This document shows positions 25,924-35,225 of a stretch of DNA of 64,000 bases, piece after piece (the stretch's first letter is position 1; each line of letters opens with the position of its first letter). The notes under the pieces were generated by a model, which did no database searches, was not told the origin of the DNA, and worked only from the letters and a program-made list of their open reading frames with translations. The position numbers and the translations under genes were made by a program. The DNA comes from Phycicoccus sonneratiae (GTDB lineage: Bacteria > Actinomycetota > Actinomycetes > Actinomycetales > Dermatophilaceae), in assembly GCF_016887965.1 (NCBI RefSeq), contig NZ_JAFDVD010000021.1, forward strand, positions 84,041 through 148,040, read 5' to 3'.

Positions 25924-25981
25924 GTCAGTCTAGTGCGAACGACCCGAGGCCACTGGGCCTGGTTCTTCAAGGAGGAAGAGC

Positions 25982-27157
25982 ATGAACGCTGTCTCATTGG
26001 ACATCCGCAGTGGTGTCCGCAGGCGTCCCGCACGAGTGGCCCTGGCCCTCGGCGCTGCCGCGTCCCTGACCATCATGGCCGCCTGCGGCTCAGCCGATGG
26101 CCCCGAGCCGGGAGCCACCAACGTCGTCAAGACCGGCGAGGCCCCGGCCTACTACCCGGCTGACTACGCCGACGTCATCGCCGCCTCGAAGGCCGAGGGT
26201 GGCGAGCTCACCATCTACTCGAACACCGACCAGGAGAACTGGGACCCGATCTTCCGGGACTTCAAGAAGAAGTACCCCTGGGTGACCAAGATCTCGGCAA
26301 ACAACCTGGACAGCGACGAGGTCTTCCAGAAGGTGCTCAGCGAGCAGGCCACGAGCGGCTCGCCGGCCGACGTCCTGGTGTCCAACGCCGCGCAGGCGTG
26401 GGCCGACTTCGCCGAGCGCCCGGACACCCTCCTCGAGTACACCTCGCCCGAGGTGCAGAAGCTCCCCAAGGTCGCCACGCTGATGCCCAACGTGTACGCG
26501 ATGTCGACTGACCCGATGTCGATCGTCTACAACGCGTCGCTGATGAAGGACAAGCCGACCGGCCTGAAGAGCTTGGCCGACATCGTGTCCAAGGACCCGA
26601 ACACCTACAAGGGCAAGATCACCACCCGCGACGTCAACGGAGCGTTCGGCTTCACGGTCTCGCACGCCTTCACCGAGGCCCGGCCCGACTCCTGGACCTC
26701 GCTTGAGAAGATCCTGCCTCTGGGCAAGGCCGAGACCTCCTCCGGGACCCAGCTCGAGAAGATCACCGCGGGCGAGTACCTCGCCGGCTTCTTCGTCAGC
26801 GCCGCCCCGGCCTACCCGAAGGTTGAGCAGAGCGGCGGCCTGCTCGGCATCACCTTCCTCGACGACGGCACCGTGGTCCTGCCCCGCGGCATCGGCATCG
26901 CGGCCAAGGCTCCGCACACCGCAACCGCCAAGCTGTTCACCGACTTCGTCCTGTCCGAGGAGGGCCAGCGCGCCGTGGCCGAAGGTGGCCTCACCTCCTA
27001 CCGCGAGGGCATCGAAGCCACTGACGGCCGCCACACGTACCAGGAGCTGGTCAAGAAGGTCGGCGAGGACAACGTCATCAACGTCGAGTACACGAAGGTC
27101 CCCGAGGACGAGGTCAAGGCCTTCACCACTCGCTGGGACGGCCTCCTCGGCCGCTGA
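25982..27157 (+). CDS. ABC importer substrate-binding lipoprotein
   Basis: The 391-residue protein has a signal peptide ending in the lipobox IMAAC (Cys35), so it is anchored outside the membrane. The mature part reads GELTIYSNTDQENWDPIFRD followed by PADVLVSNAAQAW, as in the Fe3+/AEP/spermidine group of binding proteins. Such proteins in catabolic operons often bind organic acids rather than iron. GGAGGA lies just before ATG 25982. It is the first gene of the operon under the GntR operators. Confidence 0.9.
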   Translation: MNAVSLDIRSGVRRRPARVALALGAAASLTIMAACGSADGPEPGATNVVKTGEAPAYYPADYADVIAASKAEGGELTIYSNTDQENWDPIFRDFKKKYPWVTKISANNLDSDEVFQKVLSEQATSGSPADVLVSNAAQAWADFAERPDTLLEYTSPEVQKLPKVATLMPNVYAMSTDPMSIVYNASLMKDKPTGLKSLADIVSKDPNTYKGKITTRDVNGAFGFTVSHAFTEARPDSWTSLEKILPLGKAETSSGTQLEKITAGEYLAGFFVSAAPAYPKVEQSGGLLGITFLDDGTVVLPRGIGIAAKAPHTATAKLFTDFVLSEEGQRAVAEGGLTSYREGIEATDGRHTYQELVKKVGEDNVINVEYTKVPEDEVKAFTTRWDGLLGR

Positions 27158-27190
27158 GCTCCTCAGCGCTAACGAAGGACACAGACAGCC

Positions 27191-28966
27191 ATGACTACGA
27201 CAACGACGTCGCCGCGACGAAGCGGCAGCCCGCCGGTACCGGGTGCATACCCGGCACCACGGTACCGGCGGGTCCTCGGACAGGGCAGGGAGATGCTGCT
27301 CTTCTGGGCAGTCATCATCTTCCTGGCCGTCCTGGTCCTGGCACCGGTGGTGCCCACGCTGTACCAGTCGCTGCTGGACCGGCCGCTCTACGAGGCTGGT
27401 GGCACGCTCAGCCTGGACAACTACGTCAAGCTGTTCACCGAGGCCGGGTTCGGCCAGGTGGCTCTGAACACCGTGCTGTTCGCGGTCATGACCACCGTGC
27501 TCACCCTCGTCATCGCGGTGCCTATGGCGGTCGTGGTGGTGCGCACCAAGATCCCCGGCGGCCGCTTCTTCGCAGCCGCCATGCAGTGGCCGTTCTTCAT
27601 CTCGTCGCTGATCCTGGGCTTCGGCTGGATCGCGATGTACGGACCGGCCGGCTTCGTGTCGGTCAAGGTTCAGCAGGTCCTGGGCTTCGTGCCCTGGAAC
27701 CTGTACTCCATCCCAGGGATGGCACTGACCGAGGCCGTCGCTCTGGCGCCCATTGCCTACACGTTCTGTGCCGGCGCACTGCGCCAGAGCGACGCCTCAC
27801 TCGAGTCGGCTGCGCAGGTCTGCGGCGCAGGCCCACTGCGCATCCTGTTTCAGGTGATCCTCCCGATGCTCAGGCCGCCCATCGTCTACAGCTCGATCCT
27901 GGTCATCTCAATGTCGATCGAGACGCTGAGCGTGCCCCTGCTCTACGGCCAGCCGGTGAACATCCAGGTGTTCTCCACCTTCCTGTTCCGGAACGGGCTG
28001 CAGTCCATCAACCCCGACTACGGCGTCCTGGGAGCGGCCTCCACCATCATCCTGGCGGTGACCGTCGGGCTGGTGTTCATCCAGGCCAAACTGCTCAAGG
28101 ACGCACAGCGCTTCGTCTCCGTACGCGGAAAGGCCACCCGACCCCGCCGACTGGACCTGGGCTGGCTCAAGTGGGTCAGCGTGGCGGCCATCTCGATCTA
28201 CGTCGTCATGGGCGCACTCGTGCCGATCGTCGGTCTCATCTTCCGCTCCTTCACGTTCATCTTCACCCCCCTACAGTCCCCGCTCCAGTCGCTGACGATG
28301 GCTAACTACCAGCGCATCTTCAACTACGCCGCGTACATCCAGTCCATCAAGAACAGCCTCATCGTGGCCGGCCTGGGAGCCGTGCTGGTCAGCCTCGTCG
28401 CCCTGCTGGCGGTCATGGTCGCCCGACGATCCACCTTCCGGTACCGACGCGTCGCCGAGTACCTGGCCCTGGCGCCCCAGGCAATGCCCGGCATCATCGT
28501 GGGTATCGGCCTCTTCTGGGCCTTCGCCTACGCGCCCTTCGGGCTCGGCTCGTTCATCCAGGGAACCCTGTGGGCCCTGATCATCGGCTTCGGGCTACGG
28601 GCCCTCCCAAGCGGGTTCGGTTCTCTCGCACCATCGGTCATGCAGATCGGGCAGGAGCTCGACAACGCCGCACGGGTCTCGGGCGCGGACTGGATCAAGG
28701 CCTTCACCATGATCCTCGCCAAGCTCATCACCCCGGCCTTCCTCGGAGCCCTGGTCCTCACCTTCGTGACCATGCTCAAGGAGTACTCGCCCGCCGTCTT
28801 CCTCGGGTCCGCCGACACCAACATCATCGGCACGACCATGCTCGAGCTCTGGGTCCAAGGCAACACCGGCTCAGTCGCCGCACTCGCAACCATCCAGATC
28901 GCCATCACCGCAGCCTTCGTCGGGCTCGCCGGACTCCTCCTGAAGGGACACAACAGAGATGCCTGA
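27191..28966 (+). CDS. ABC importer permease (two fused permease domains)
   Basis: The 591-residue protein holds two binding-protein-dependent permease domains in one chain, like AfuB/FbpB. Each half has about six membrane segments. EAA-type loops that contact the ATPase are near residue 205 (ESAAQVCGAGPLRILFQVILP) and near 500 (LDNAARVSGADWIKAFTMI). It forms the channel for the preceding lipoprotein and the following ATPase. It overlaps the ATPase gene by 8 bases. The start is ATG 27191, 33 bases after the binding-protein gene. Confidence 0.9.
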   Translation: MTTTTTSPRRSGSPPVPGAYPAPRYRRVLGQGREMLLFWAVIIFLAVLVLAPVVPTLYQSLLDRPLYEAGGTLSLDNYVKLFTEAGFGQVALNTVLFAVMTTVLTLVIAVPMAVVVVRTKIPGGRFFAAAMQWPFFISSLILGFGWIAMYGPAGFVSVKVQQVLGFVPWNLYSIPGMALTEAVALAPIAYTFCAGALRQSDASLESAAQVCGAGPLRILFQVILPMLRPPIVYSSILVISMSIETLSVPLLYGQPVNIQVFSTFLFRNGLQSINPDYGVLGAASTIILAVTVGLVFIQAKLLKDAQRFVSVRGKATRPRRLDLGWLKWVSVAAISIYVVMGALVPIVGLIFRSFTFIFTPLQSPLQSLTMANYQRIFNYAAYIQSIKNSLIVAGLGAVLVSLVALLAVMVARRSTFRYRRVAEYLALAPQAMPGIIVGIGLFWAFAYAPFGLGSFIQGTLWALIIGFGLRALPSGFGSLAPSVMQIGQELDNAARVSGADWIKAFTMILAKLITPAFLGALVLTFVTMLKEYSPAVFLGSADTNIIGTTMLELWVQGNTGSVAALATIQIAITAAFVGLAGLLLKGHNRDA

Positions 28967-30089
28967 CGTCAAGGTCTCAAACCTCAACAAAATCTTCGGC
29001 GACAACGTCGTCCTCGACAACGTCGACTTCACCATCAAGGACGGTGAGTTCTTCACCCTCCTCGGCCCGAGTGGATGTGGCAAGTCCACGACGCTGAACT
29101 GCATCGCCGGCCTGGAACAGCCCAGCAGCGGCGCGATCTCCGTCGGGGACACCACCTTCGTCGACACCGACAAGAAGCTCTTCGTCCCGCCAGAGGGACG
29201 AAACCTCGGCATGGTCTTCCAGTCCTACGCCCTGTGGCCACACAAGACCATCGCCGACAACCTGGCGATGCCGCTACAGATCCGCAAGGTGGACAAGACC
29301 GAACAGCGACGCCTGATCGACGAAGCCCTCGACAAGGTCGGCCTGCTCCACCTGCGCGAGCGCTACCCGCACCAGATGTCCGGCGGCCAGCAGCAGCGCG
29401 TCGCCCTCGCGCGGGCCCTGGTCTACTCCCCCAGCGTCCTCCTACTCGACGAGCCACTGTCCAACCTGGACGCCAAGCTGCGCGAGCAGGCCCGGGCCTG
29501 GCTCAAGCGACTCCAGGAAGACCTCGGGATCACCACCGTCTACGTCACCCACGACCAGGACGAGGCGCTGGCCCTAAGTGACCGCATCGCCGTGATGTCC
29601 AACGGCTACATGATCCAGGTCGGCACACCGACCGAGATCTACGAGACGCCGGCCACCGCGGAGGTCGCAGCCTTCGTCGGACGGTGCAACTTCCTCGAGG
29701 CGACCGTCACTGACGTCACCTCGACGGGGGCGGCCCTCAAGCTCGAGGCCAACGGCCAGCAGATGACGGTCGACACCCCTGAGAAGGTCACCGTCGGCGA
29801 CCACGTCACCGTTGCCGTGCGTCCCGAGAAGCTGGCCGTCCTGCCCGCCGACGACACGGCCATGCCGGGAACCAACGTCATCAGCGCGGAGGTCCTCACC
29901 ACCTCCTACCTCGGCTCACGCTTCGAGTACGACCTCAAGGTCGGCGACCACGTCGTGCAGGTCGTCAACGACCGCGGCGGCCTCGCCGGAGCCGTCAACC
30001 TCACCGTCGACCCGGACGCCTGCCTGATCTTCCCCCAGGCCGATGTCCTCTCCGAGGACGCCCAAGCCCTACTGACCGTCGCCCCCTGA
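28959..30089 (+). CDS. ABC importer ATP-binding protein
   Basis: The 376-residue ATPase has Walker A GPSGCGKST near residue 37, signature MSGGQQQRVALARAL near 140, Walker B VLLLDEPLSNLD near 160 and the switch His in VYVTHDQDEAL. A TOBE domain fills about residues 240-375, as in the PotA/FbpC type. It powers the fused permease. The start is ATG 28959, 8 bases before the permease stop. Confidence 0.93.
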   Translation: MPDVKVSNLNKIFGDNVVLDNVDFTIKDGEFFTLLGPSGCGKSTTLNCIAGLEQPSSGAISVGDTTFVDTDKKLFVPPEGRNLGMVFQSYALWPHKTIADNLAMPLQIRKVDKTEQRRLIDEALDKVGLLHLRERYPHQMSGGQQQRVALARALVYSPSVLLLDEPLSNLDAKLREQARAWLKRLQEDLGITTVYVTHDQDEALALSDRIAVMSNGYMIQVGTPTEIYETPATAEVAAFVGRCNFLEATVTDVTSTGAALKLEANGQQMTVDTPEKVTVGDHVTVAVRPEKLAVLPADDTAMPGTNVISAEVLTTSYLGSRFEYDLKVGDHVVQVVNDRGGLAGAVNLTVDPDACLIFPQADVLSEDAQALLTVAP

Positions 30090-30116
30090 CCCCACCGCCA
30101 GAACAGAGGAACCACC

Positions 30117-31208
30117 GTGACCACCACCACCACCCCCCGCCAGTACACGCTGGGCGTCCTGAACGGCGACGGGATCGGCCCCGAGATCGTTCCCGCCTCC
30201 GTGCTGATCGCCGACGCCGCCCTCGAGGTCGCCGGGGCGCAGCCGATCAACTGGAAGGAGCTCCCCCTCGGCTTCGAAGCCATCGAGGAGCTCGGAGAGT
30301 CCACGCCCAAGTCGACCCTGGCCGCCCTGGCCGACACCGACGGGTGGCTGCTCGGGCCCCACGACAGCGCCGCCTACCCCGAGCCCTTTCGTTCGGAACT
30401 CAACCCCAGCGGCACCATCCGCAAGCACTTCGACCTGTTCGCCAACGTGCGACCCGCCAAGGCATTCGAGGGCAGCACCGCCGTGGTCCCCGGCACCGAC
30501 CTGGTCATCATGCGCGAGAACACCGAAGGCTTCTACGCCGACCGCTCCACCTACCGCGGCACCGGTGAGTTCATGCCCACTCCGGATGTCGCCATTGCGC
30601 TAGGCATCATCACCCGGCAGGCCTGCGAGCGCATCGCTAAGGAAGCGTTCGAGCTTGCCATGCGACGACGCAAGAAGGTGACCATCGTCCACAAGGCCAA
30701 TGTCCTGAAGATGACCACCGGCCTCTTCCGCGACGTCTGCCGCGAGGTCGCGAAGGACTACCCCGACGTTTCCCTCGACGACTTCCACATCGACGCCATG
30801 ACCGTCCACCTGGTCCGCCGCGCCAACGAGTTCGACGTCGTGGTGACCGAGAACATGTTCGGCGACATCCTGTCCGACCTGGCCGGCGAGCTCGCCGGAT
30901 CCCTCGGCCTGGCCCCGTCGCTCAACGCGTCCAAAGACCGTGCCATGGCGCAGGCCGCACACGGGTCAGCACCGGACATCGCCGGCCAGAACAAGGCCAA
31001 CCCGATCGCGATGATCCTGTCCACCGCCATGCTGCTGGACTGGCTGGGCACCCGGAACGACGACGACTCGCTGGTTCGCGCCGCACGTCTGATCGAGCGC
31101 GGTGTGACCGACACCGTGGCGGCCGGAACCGCCACGACCGACATGGGCGGCACCGTGGGATGTCGTGAGTTCGCAGAGGCGGTCGCCGTCTGCATCAAGC
31201 AGCTGTGA
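30117..31208 (+). CDS. isocitrate/isopropylmalate-type beta-decarboxylating dehydrogenase
   Basis: The 363-residue enzyme belongs to the family that oxidises (2R,3S)-hydroxyacids with NAD(P) and decarboxylates them (isopropylmalate, isocitrate, D-malate, tartrate). Visible residues are GDGIGPEI, the substrate loop GTIRKHFDLFANVRP, MRENTEGFYAD (Tyr), VHKANVLKMTTGLF (Lys) and ENMFGDILSDL (metal-binding Asp), so it looks active. The substrate loop is closer to the isocitrate/homoisocitrate style than to the leucine pathway, but this is a rough reading. The start is GTG 30117 with AGAGGA upstream. The stop overlaps the next gene by 4 bases. Confidence 0.88.
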   Translation: MTTTTTPRQYTLGVLNGDGIGPEIVPASVLIADAALEVAGAQPINWKELPLGFEAIEELGESTPKSTLAALADTDGWLLGPHDSAAYPEPFRSELNPSGTIRKHFDLFANVRPAKAFEGSTAVVPGTDLVIMRENTEGFYADRSTYRGTGEFMPTPDVAIALGIITRQACERIAKEAFELAMRRRKKVTIVHKANVLKMTTGLFRDVCREVAKDYPDVSLDDFHIDAMTVHLVRRANEFDVVVTENMFGDILSDLAGELAGSLGLAPSLNASKDRAMAQAAHGSAPDIAGQNKANPIAMILSTAMLLDWLGTRNDDDSLVRAARLIERGVTDTVAAGTATTDMGGTVGCREFAEAVAVCIKQL

Positions 31209-31912
31209 ACCCGTCGCAGACCGCTAGGCCGCCTACCGTCGCCGTCATCAACGCAACCGCGGCATCGGTGGCCCCGGCCAGGGCTGCCCTCGCGGAAGGT
31301 TTCCCCGAGGCCACTGTGTGGAGCCTGATGGATGACCGGCTGATCATTGACGCCGAAGCCGCCGGCGGCCTCACGCCTGGGCTGTCTGCGCGCATGGCAA
31401 GCCTGATCGACTACGCCGTCAACGGGGGTGCCGACGCCGTCCTGCTCTCCTGCACCATGTACGGCCCGGTCGTCCAACAGGAGCGCCTGGCGAGCACGCT
31501 GCCAATGCTCAGTGCCGACGAGGAGCTCTTTGACGAGGTGTCACGACGTGGCTACGGCTCCGTGCTGCTCCTGGGCCCGCTACCTCCGGCGGTCCAGGAC
31601 TCGGTCACACGGTTGCGCACCGTGCTCGATGATTCGCCGGCATCAGCCGCCACCACAGTCGTCGGAGAGGTCGCCCCCGGCGCGCATGCCCTGGTGGTGT
31701 CGGGTGACCTGCCCGGGCTCGAACGGCTCCTCATCGAGACCGCCACACCACATCTCGAGGAGGTCGACGCCGTCGTTCTGGGCAACTTCTCACTGGCTCC
31801 CGCGCGTTCGGGAGTGGAGCGCGCACTCGGCAAACCGGTTCTGAGCGCGCCCCTGCTCGCGGCCACAGCGCTACGCGCGCGCGTGGTGGGAGCAGGAACG
31901 GAGCGCGAGTGA
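31205..31912 (+). CDS. Asp/Glu/hydantoin racemase-superfamily protein
   Basis: The 235-residue protein starts with GTG 31205 inside the stop of the dehydrogenase gene. The first catalytic cysteine region is present as VLLSCTMYGP near residue 82. The second, normally LGC(T/A), reads VVLGNFSLAP with no Cys. One-cysteine members include decarboxylases and isomerases, so it may be an isomerase of a 3-oxo-acid or a decarboxylase rather than a racemase. Its place before the OtnK-like kinase, in an operon that lacks an obvious OtnI, makes an isomerase role attractive but unproven. Confidence 0.7.
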   Translation: MNPSQTARPPTVAVINATAASVAPARAALAEGFPEATVWSLMDDRLIIDAEAAGGLTPGLSARMASLIDYAVNGGADAVLLSCTMYGPVVQQERLASTLPMLSADEELFDEVSRRGYGSVLLLGPLPPAVQDSVTRLRTVLDDSPASAATTVVGEVAPGAHALVVSGDLPGLERLLIETATPHLEEVDAVVLGNFSLAPARSGVERALGKPVLSAPLLAATALRARVVGAGTERE

Positions 31913-33165
31913 TGACCCAAACACCCTGGCTCGGCTGCATCGCCGACGACTACACGGGCGGCACGGACGTGGCGGCCGCCCTGCGCGGCAGCGGACTCAG
32001 CACGGCACTGGTCTTCGGTGTCCCGGAACCGGATCTGCCAGTGCCGGACAATGAGGTCGTCGTCGTCGCCCTCAAGACCCGCACAACCCCGCCCGGCGAA
32101 GCCGTGCAGCAGACGCTGGACACCCTTCGCTGGTTGAAGAAGGGCGGCGCGCAGCAGTACTACGTGAAGTACTGCTCCACCTTCGACTCCACACCGGCGG
32201 GGAACATCGGGCCCGTCGTAGACGCAGTCCTGGACGAGCTCGGCGAGGAGGCAACCGTGCTGTGCCCCGCCTCCCCGGAACACGGCCGGACAGTCTTCCA
32301 AGGACATCTCTTCGTCAACGACCAACTGCTGTCCGAGTCGTCCATGGCCACCCACCCGTTGACCCCGATGACCGACTCCGATCTTCGACGAGTGCTCGCA
32401 CCCCAGTCGACCCACCCAGTTGGCCACCTCAGCCGCGAGTGCCTGGTCGGCGGGTCTCAGGTGGCCCAGCCACGGCTGGACGAGCTACGTGGCCAGGGGA
32501 TCCGCCACATCATCGCTGACGCCGTCGATGACACGGATCTGCTCACCCTGGCCGCAGCGACGTCGTCGTGGCGCGTGACCACGGGCGGTGCGGGATTGGC
32601 GCGCGCCCACGGCGAGGTCCGAGCCGGCCAAAACCCACCCGCGGTCCCCGCCACGCTTCCCAAGGGTGCCGCCGTGATCATCGCCGGGAGCTGCTCCAGC
32701 GCCACCCAGGGCCAGGTTGCCAACGCACGCGCCCTGTTCCCTTCCTACCGGCTCTCCCCTTCCAACGGTGACACCCCCGAGTCTCTGTGGGAGGAGGCGC
32801 AGGCATGGCTCGACTCCGCGCCCACCGATGTGCCCGTGATGGTGTACGCCACGGCCAGCGCCGAGGAGCGCGCCCTAACCCAACACGTCTTCGGCGACAA
32901 GACGGGAACCGTCCTCGAGGAGGTGCTGGCCAAGGCGGCACGACACGCCGTCAACCGCGGCGCACGCCGAGTCGTCGTGGCCGGGGGTGAGACCTCCGGC
33001 GCTGTGGTCCAGGCGCTCGGCGTCCGCTCAGTTCTGGTCGGGCAGGAAGCCGAGCGCGGGGTGCCGTGGTGTCTGACCACCGGTGAAGAACCCATTGCGC
33101 TCCTACTGAAGTCCGGAAACTTCGGCCTTCCGGACCTCCTGACCCGGGCGGTGACGCAGCCGTGA
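31909..33165 (+). CDS. otnK: 3-oxo-tetronate kinase-like protein (DUF1537 family)
   Basis: OtnK phosphorylates 3-oxo-tetronate at O4 with ATP in the breakdown of C4 sugar acids such as L-threonate and D-erythronate. The 418-residue protein has GCIADDYTGGTDVA at the N-terminus, KYCSTFDSTPAGNIGPV, SPEHGRTVFQGHLFVND and HPLTPMTDSDL in the sugar-acid domain, and VVAGGETSGAVVQALGV and LLLKSGNFG in the nucleotide domain. These match the OtnK group better than other DUF1537 kinases. It overlaps its neighbours on both sides by 4 bases, and an OtnC-like gene follows directly. Confidence 0.85.
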   Translation: MMTQTPWLGCIADDYTGGTDVAAALRGSGLSTALVFGVPEPDLPVPDNEVVVVALKTRTTPPGEAVQQTLDTLRWLKKGGAQQYYVKYCSTFDSTPAGNIGPVVDAVLDELGEEATVLCPASPEHGRTVFQGHLFVNDQLLSESSMATHPLTPMTDSDLRRVLAPQSTHPVGHLSRECLVGGSQVAQPRLDELRGQGIRHIIADAVDDTDLLTLAAATSSWRVTTGGAGLARAHGEVRAGQNPPAVPATLPKGAAVIIAGSCSSATQGQVANARALFPSYRLSPSNGDTPESLWEEAQAWLDSAPTDVPVMVYATASAEERALTQHVFGDKTGTVLEEVLAKAARHAVNRGARRVVVAGGETSGAVVQALGVRSVLVGQEAERGVPWCLTTGEEPIALLLKSGNFGLPDLLTRAVTQP

Positions 33166-33818
33166 CCAGCGAGTCCACCATCCGACGCCAGATCGCCGAC
33201 CTCGGCGCATCGTTCTTCAGCCGACGCCTGACCTTCGGGCGCACCGGAAACATCAGCGCCCGCATCGGCTCGACCATGCTCCTCACGCCCACCGGGGCCT
33301 CCTTGGGCGCCATCGACCCCCAAGACCTTTCGGTGCTCGACGCCAGCACGGGAAAGCACCTCGACGGGCCTCGCCCCTCCAAGGAAGGATTCCTGCACGC
33401 AGCCGTGTACCGGGCTAGACCCGACGCAGCGGCGGTCGTGCACACCCACAGCACGTACTCGGTGGCCGTCTCCTGCATGGCCGAGCTCGACCCCGACGAT
33501 GCCCTCCCACCGCTGACCGCGTACTACGTCATGCGCGTCGGACGGCTGCCGCTGCTGCCGTACCACGCGCCCGGTGACGTCGCCCTCGGGTCGCTGGCCG
33601 AAGCCACGGCCCGCGCCCACCATGCGATGCTGCTCGCCAACCATGGACCCGTGGTGGCCGGACCCGACCTGGCCACAGCGGCCGACGCCGTGGAAGAACT
33701 CGAGGAGACAGCTCGGCTGTACCTGCTCCTGCGTGGCGAGAGCACCCGACCACTCACCACAGCCGAGGCAGACGCCCTGCGTCAGCCGCGTGCCGCAAGC
33801 CCGGAGGTGTCTCGATGA
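33162..33818 (+). CDS. otnC: 3-oxo-tetronate 4-phosphate decarboxylase-like class II aldolase
   Basis: The 218-residue protein is a class II aldolase/adducin-fold enzyme with GNISARIG, the zinc-binding HTHSTYSVAVSC (two His) and LLANHGPVVAG (third His). PLTAYYVMRVGRLPLLPYH is typical of the OtnC group, which converts 3-oxo-tetronate 4-phosphate into dihydroxyacetone phosphate and CO2. The adjacent OtnK-like kinase would supply its substrate. The start is GTG 33162, overlapping the kinase stop. Fuculose-phosphate aldolase-like activity is the main alternative. Confidence 0.84.
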   Translation: MTSESTIRRQIADLGASFFSRRLTFGRTGNISARIGSTMLLTPTGASLGAIDPQDLSVLDASTGKHLDGPRPSKEGFLHAAVYRARPDAAAVVHTHSTYSVAVSCMAELDPDDALPPLTAYYVMRVGRLPLLPYHAPGDVALGSLAEATARAHHAMLLANHGPVVAGPDLATAADAVEELEETARLYLLLRGESTRPLTTAEADALRQPRAASPEVSR

Positions 33819-34882
33819 CCGAAGCGCCAGCCACCACTGCGGTCCGACCGGAACAGCTCAGGGAACTGTGTGCGGCCGTACTCGAGTCTGTCGGGGTGCC
33901 GGCTACGGACGCCGAGTACGTAGCCGACAGTCTGGTGACGGCGGACGCCTGGGGCCATCCCTCGCACGGCGTCCTGCGGCTGAGCTGGTACGTCGAACGG
34001 CTCCGCTCCGGCGTGATGAATCCGGTCACCCGAAGCGAGCACATCCTCGACGGCGGCGCTGTCAACGTCCTCGACGGCCGCGACGGCATCGGCCAAGTCG
34101 TCACGCGCACCGCATGCGACCTCGCCGTGGAGCGCGCGCAGACCCACGGCGTAGGTGTCGTGGCGGTTCGCAACAGCAACCACTTCGGCACGGCCGCCTA
34201 CTTCACCCGCGCTATGGCCGAGGCGGGTTGCGCGGCGATCCTCACCACCAACGGCAGCCCGGCCATGGCTCCATGGGGCGGACGCGTGAAGACCGTCGGC
34301 GCCAACCCGTGGTCGATCGCCGTCCCCGGTGGAACACTCGGACCCGTTGTCCTCGACATCGCCAACACCACCGTGGCCCGCGGCAAGGTCTACGCCGCAC
34401 GTGAGCGTGGCACGACCATCCCCGACGGATGGGCAATCGACGCCGATGGGGTCCCCACAACTGACCCCCAGGCTGCAATCGACGGCCTGATCCTGCCCAT
34501 GGCAGCCCACAAGGGCTACGCAATCTCCTTCATGATGGACATCCTCTCCGGCGTCCTGACCGGCAGCTCGTACGCCACCGACATCGCCGGGCCTTACGTC
34601 CCGGATCGGCGAAGCGGCTGCGGACACCTCGTCATCGCGATCCGCGTCGACGCCGTCCGGTCGCCGATGGAGTTCGGGCACGACCTGGCCACCCTCATCG
34701 ACGGCACCAAGTCGGTGCCGCTGGCCGCGGGACATGACGAGGTCTTCTACCCCGGCGAGATCGAGGACCGGAACCTGCGCAAGGCTCAATCGGAGGGGAT
34801 CTCCCTGCCACGAAGGACGATCGACGACCTGTGTGCCCTCGCGGCATCGTGCGGCGTGGACGCAGAGACGCTGGGTGGGTGA
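33815..34882 (+). CDS. LDH2/MDH2-family NAD(P)-dependent oxidoreductase
   Basis: The 355-residue protein belongs to the malate/L-lactate/ureidoglycolate dehydrogenase family, which reduces or oxidises 2-hydroxy/2-oxo acids. GHPSHGVLRLSWY (conserved His) lies near residue 47, VRNSNHFGTAAYF near 113 and MAAHKGYAISFMMDILSGVL near 229. It probably oxidises a hydroxyacid to the oxo-acid that feeds the kinase and decarboxylase. The start ATG overlaps the OtnC-like stop (ATGA). The exact substrate is unknown. Confidence 0.88.
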   Translation: MTEAPATTAVRPEQLRELCAAVLESVGVPATDAEYVADSLVTADAWGHPSHGVLRLSWYVERLRSGVMNPVTRSEHILDGGAVNVLDGRDGIGQVVTRTACDLAVERAQTHGVGVVAVRNSNHFGTAAYFTRAMAEAGCAAILTTNGSPAMAPWGGRVKTVGANPWSIAVPGGTLGPVVLDIANTTVARGKVYAARERGTTIPDGWAIDADGVPTTDPQAAIDGLILPMAAHKGYAISFMMDILSGVLTGSSYATDIAGPYVPDRRSGCGHLVIAIRVDAVRSPMEFGHDLATLIDGTKSVPLAAGHDEVFYPGEIEDRNLRKAQSEGISLPRRTIDDLCALAASCGVDAETLGG

Positions 34883-34886
34883 CCCC

Positions 34887-35225
34887 GTGCACGTCGTGCT
34901 GGTGACCCTGGACGTCCGCCCGGAGCGGATCGAGGAGTTCCTGACCGCGATCCGCACCAACGCCCGCGCCAGCCTGCGGGACGAGCCGGGATGCCTGCGC
35001 TTCGACGTGCACAGGGTCGTTGGTGACCCGACAAAGTTCGTCCTCTACGAGATCTACCGAGACGAGCACGCGTTCACCCACGAACACCGGGCGGCGCCTC
35101 ACTACGCCGCGTGGCGCGCGGCCGCGACCCGATGCGTGATCGACGGTGGGCATGTGAACACCTACCTCGCGCCCGCCTTCCCGGGCGACCTGGCCGACGC
35201 GACGTCACCCGAGGACGCCTCATGA
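34887..35225 (+). CDS. antibiotic biosynthesis monooxygenase-fold protein (YgiN/LsrG-like)
   Basis: The 112-residue protein has the short ferredoxin-like ABM fold: VHVVLVTLDVRPERIEEFL, EPGCLRFDVHRVVGDPTKFVLYEIY, then DEHAFTHEHRAAPHYAAW. In catabolic operons such proteins act as isomerases or monooxygenases on small keto compounds. GTG 34887 is chosen; GTG 34875, overlapping the previous gene, is also possible. It overlaps the aconitase start by 4 bases. Confidence 0.8.
   Translation: MHVVLVTLDVRPERIEEFLTAIRTNARASLRDEPGCLRFDVHRVVGDPTKFVLYEIYRDEHAFTHEHRAAPHYAAWRAAATRCVIDGGHVNTYLAPAFPGDLADATSPEDAS

Noticed and set aside
25982..30089. Iron(III) uptake system
   Set aside because: The importer resembles iron types, but the operon is entirely organic-acid catabolism and no iron-box site is seen.
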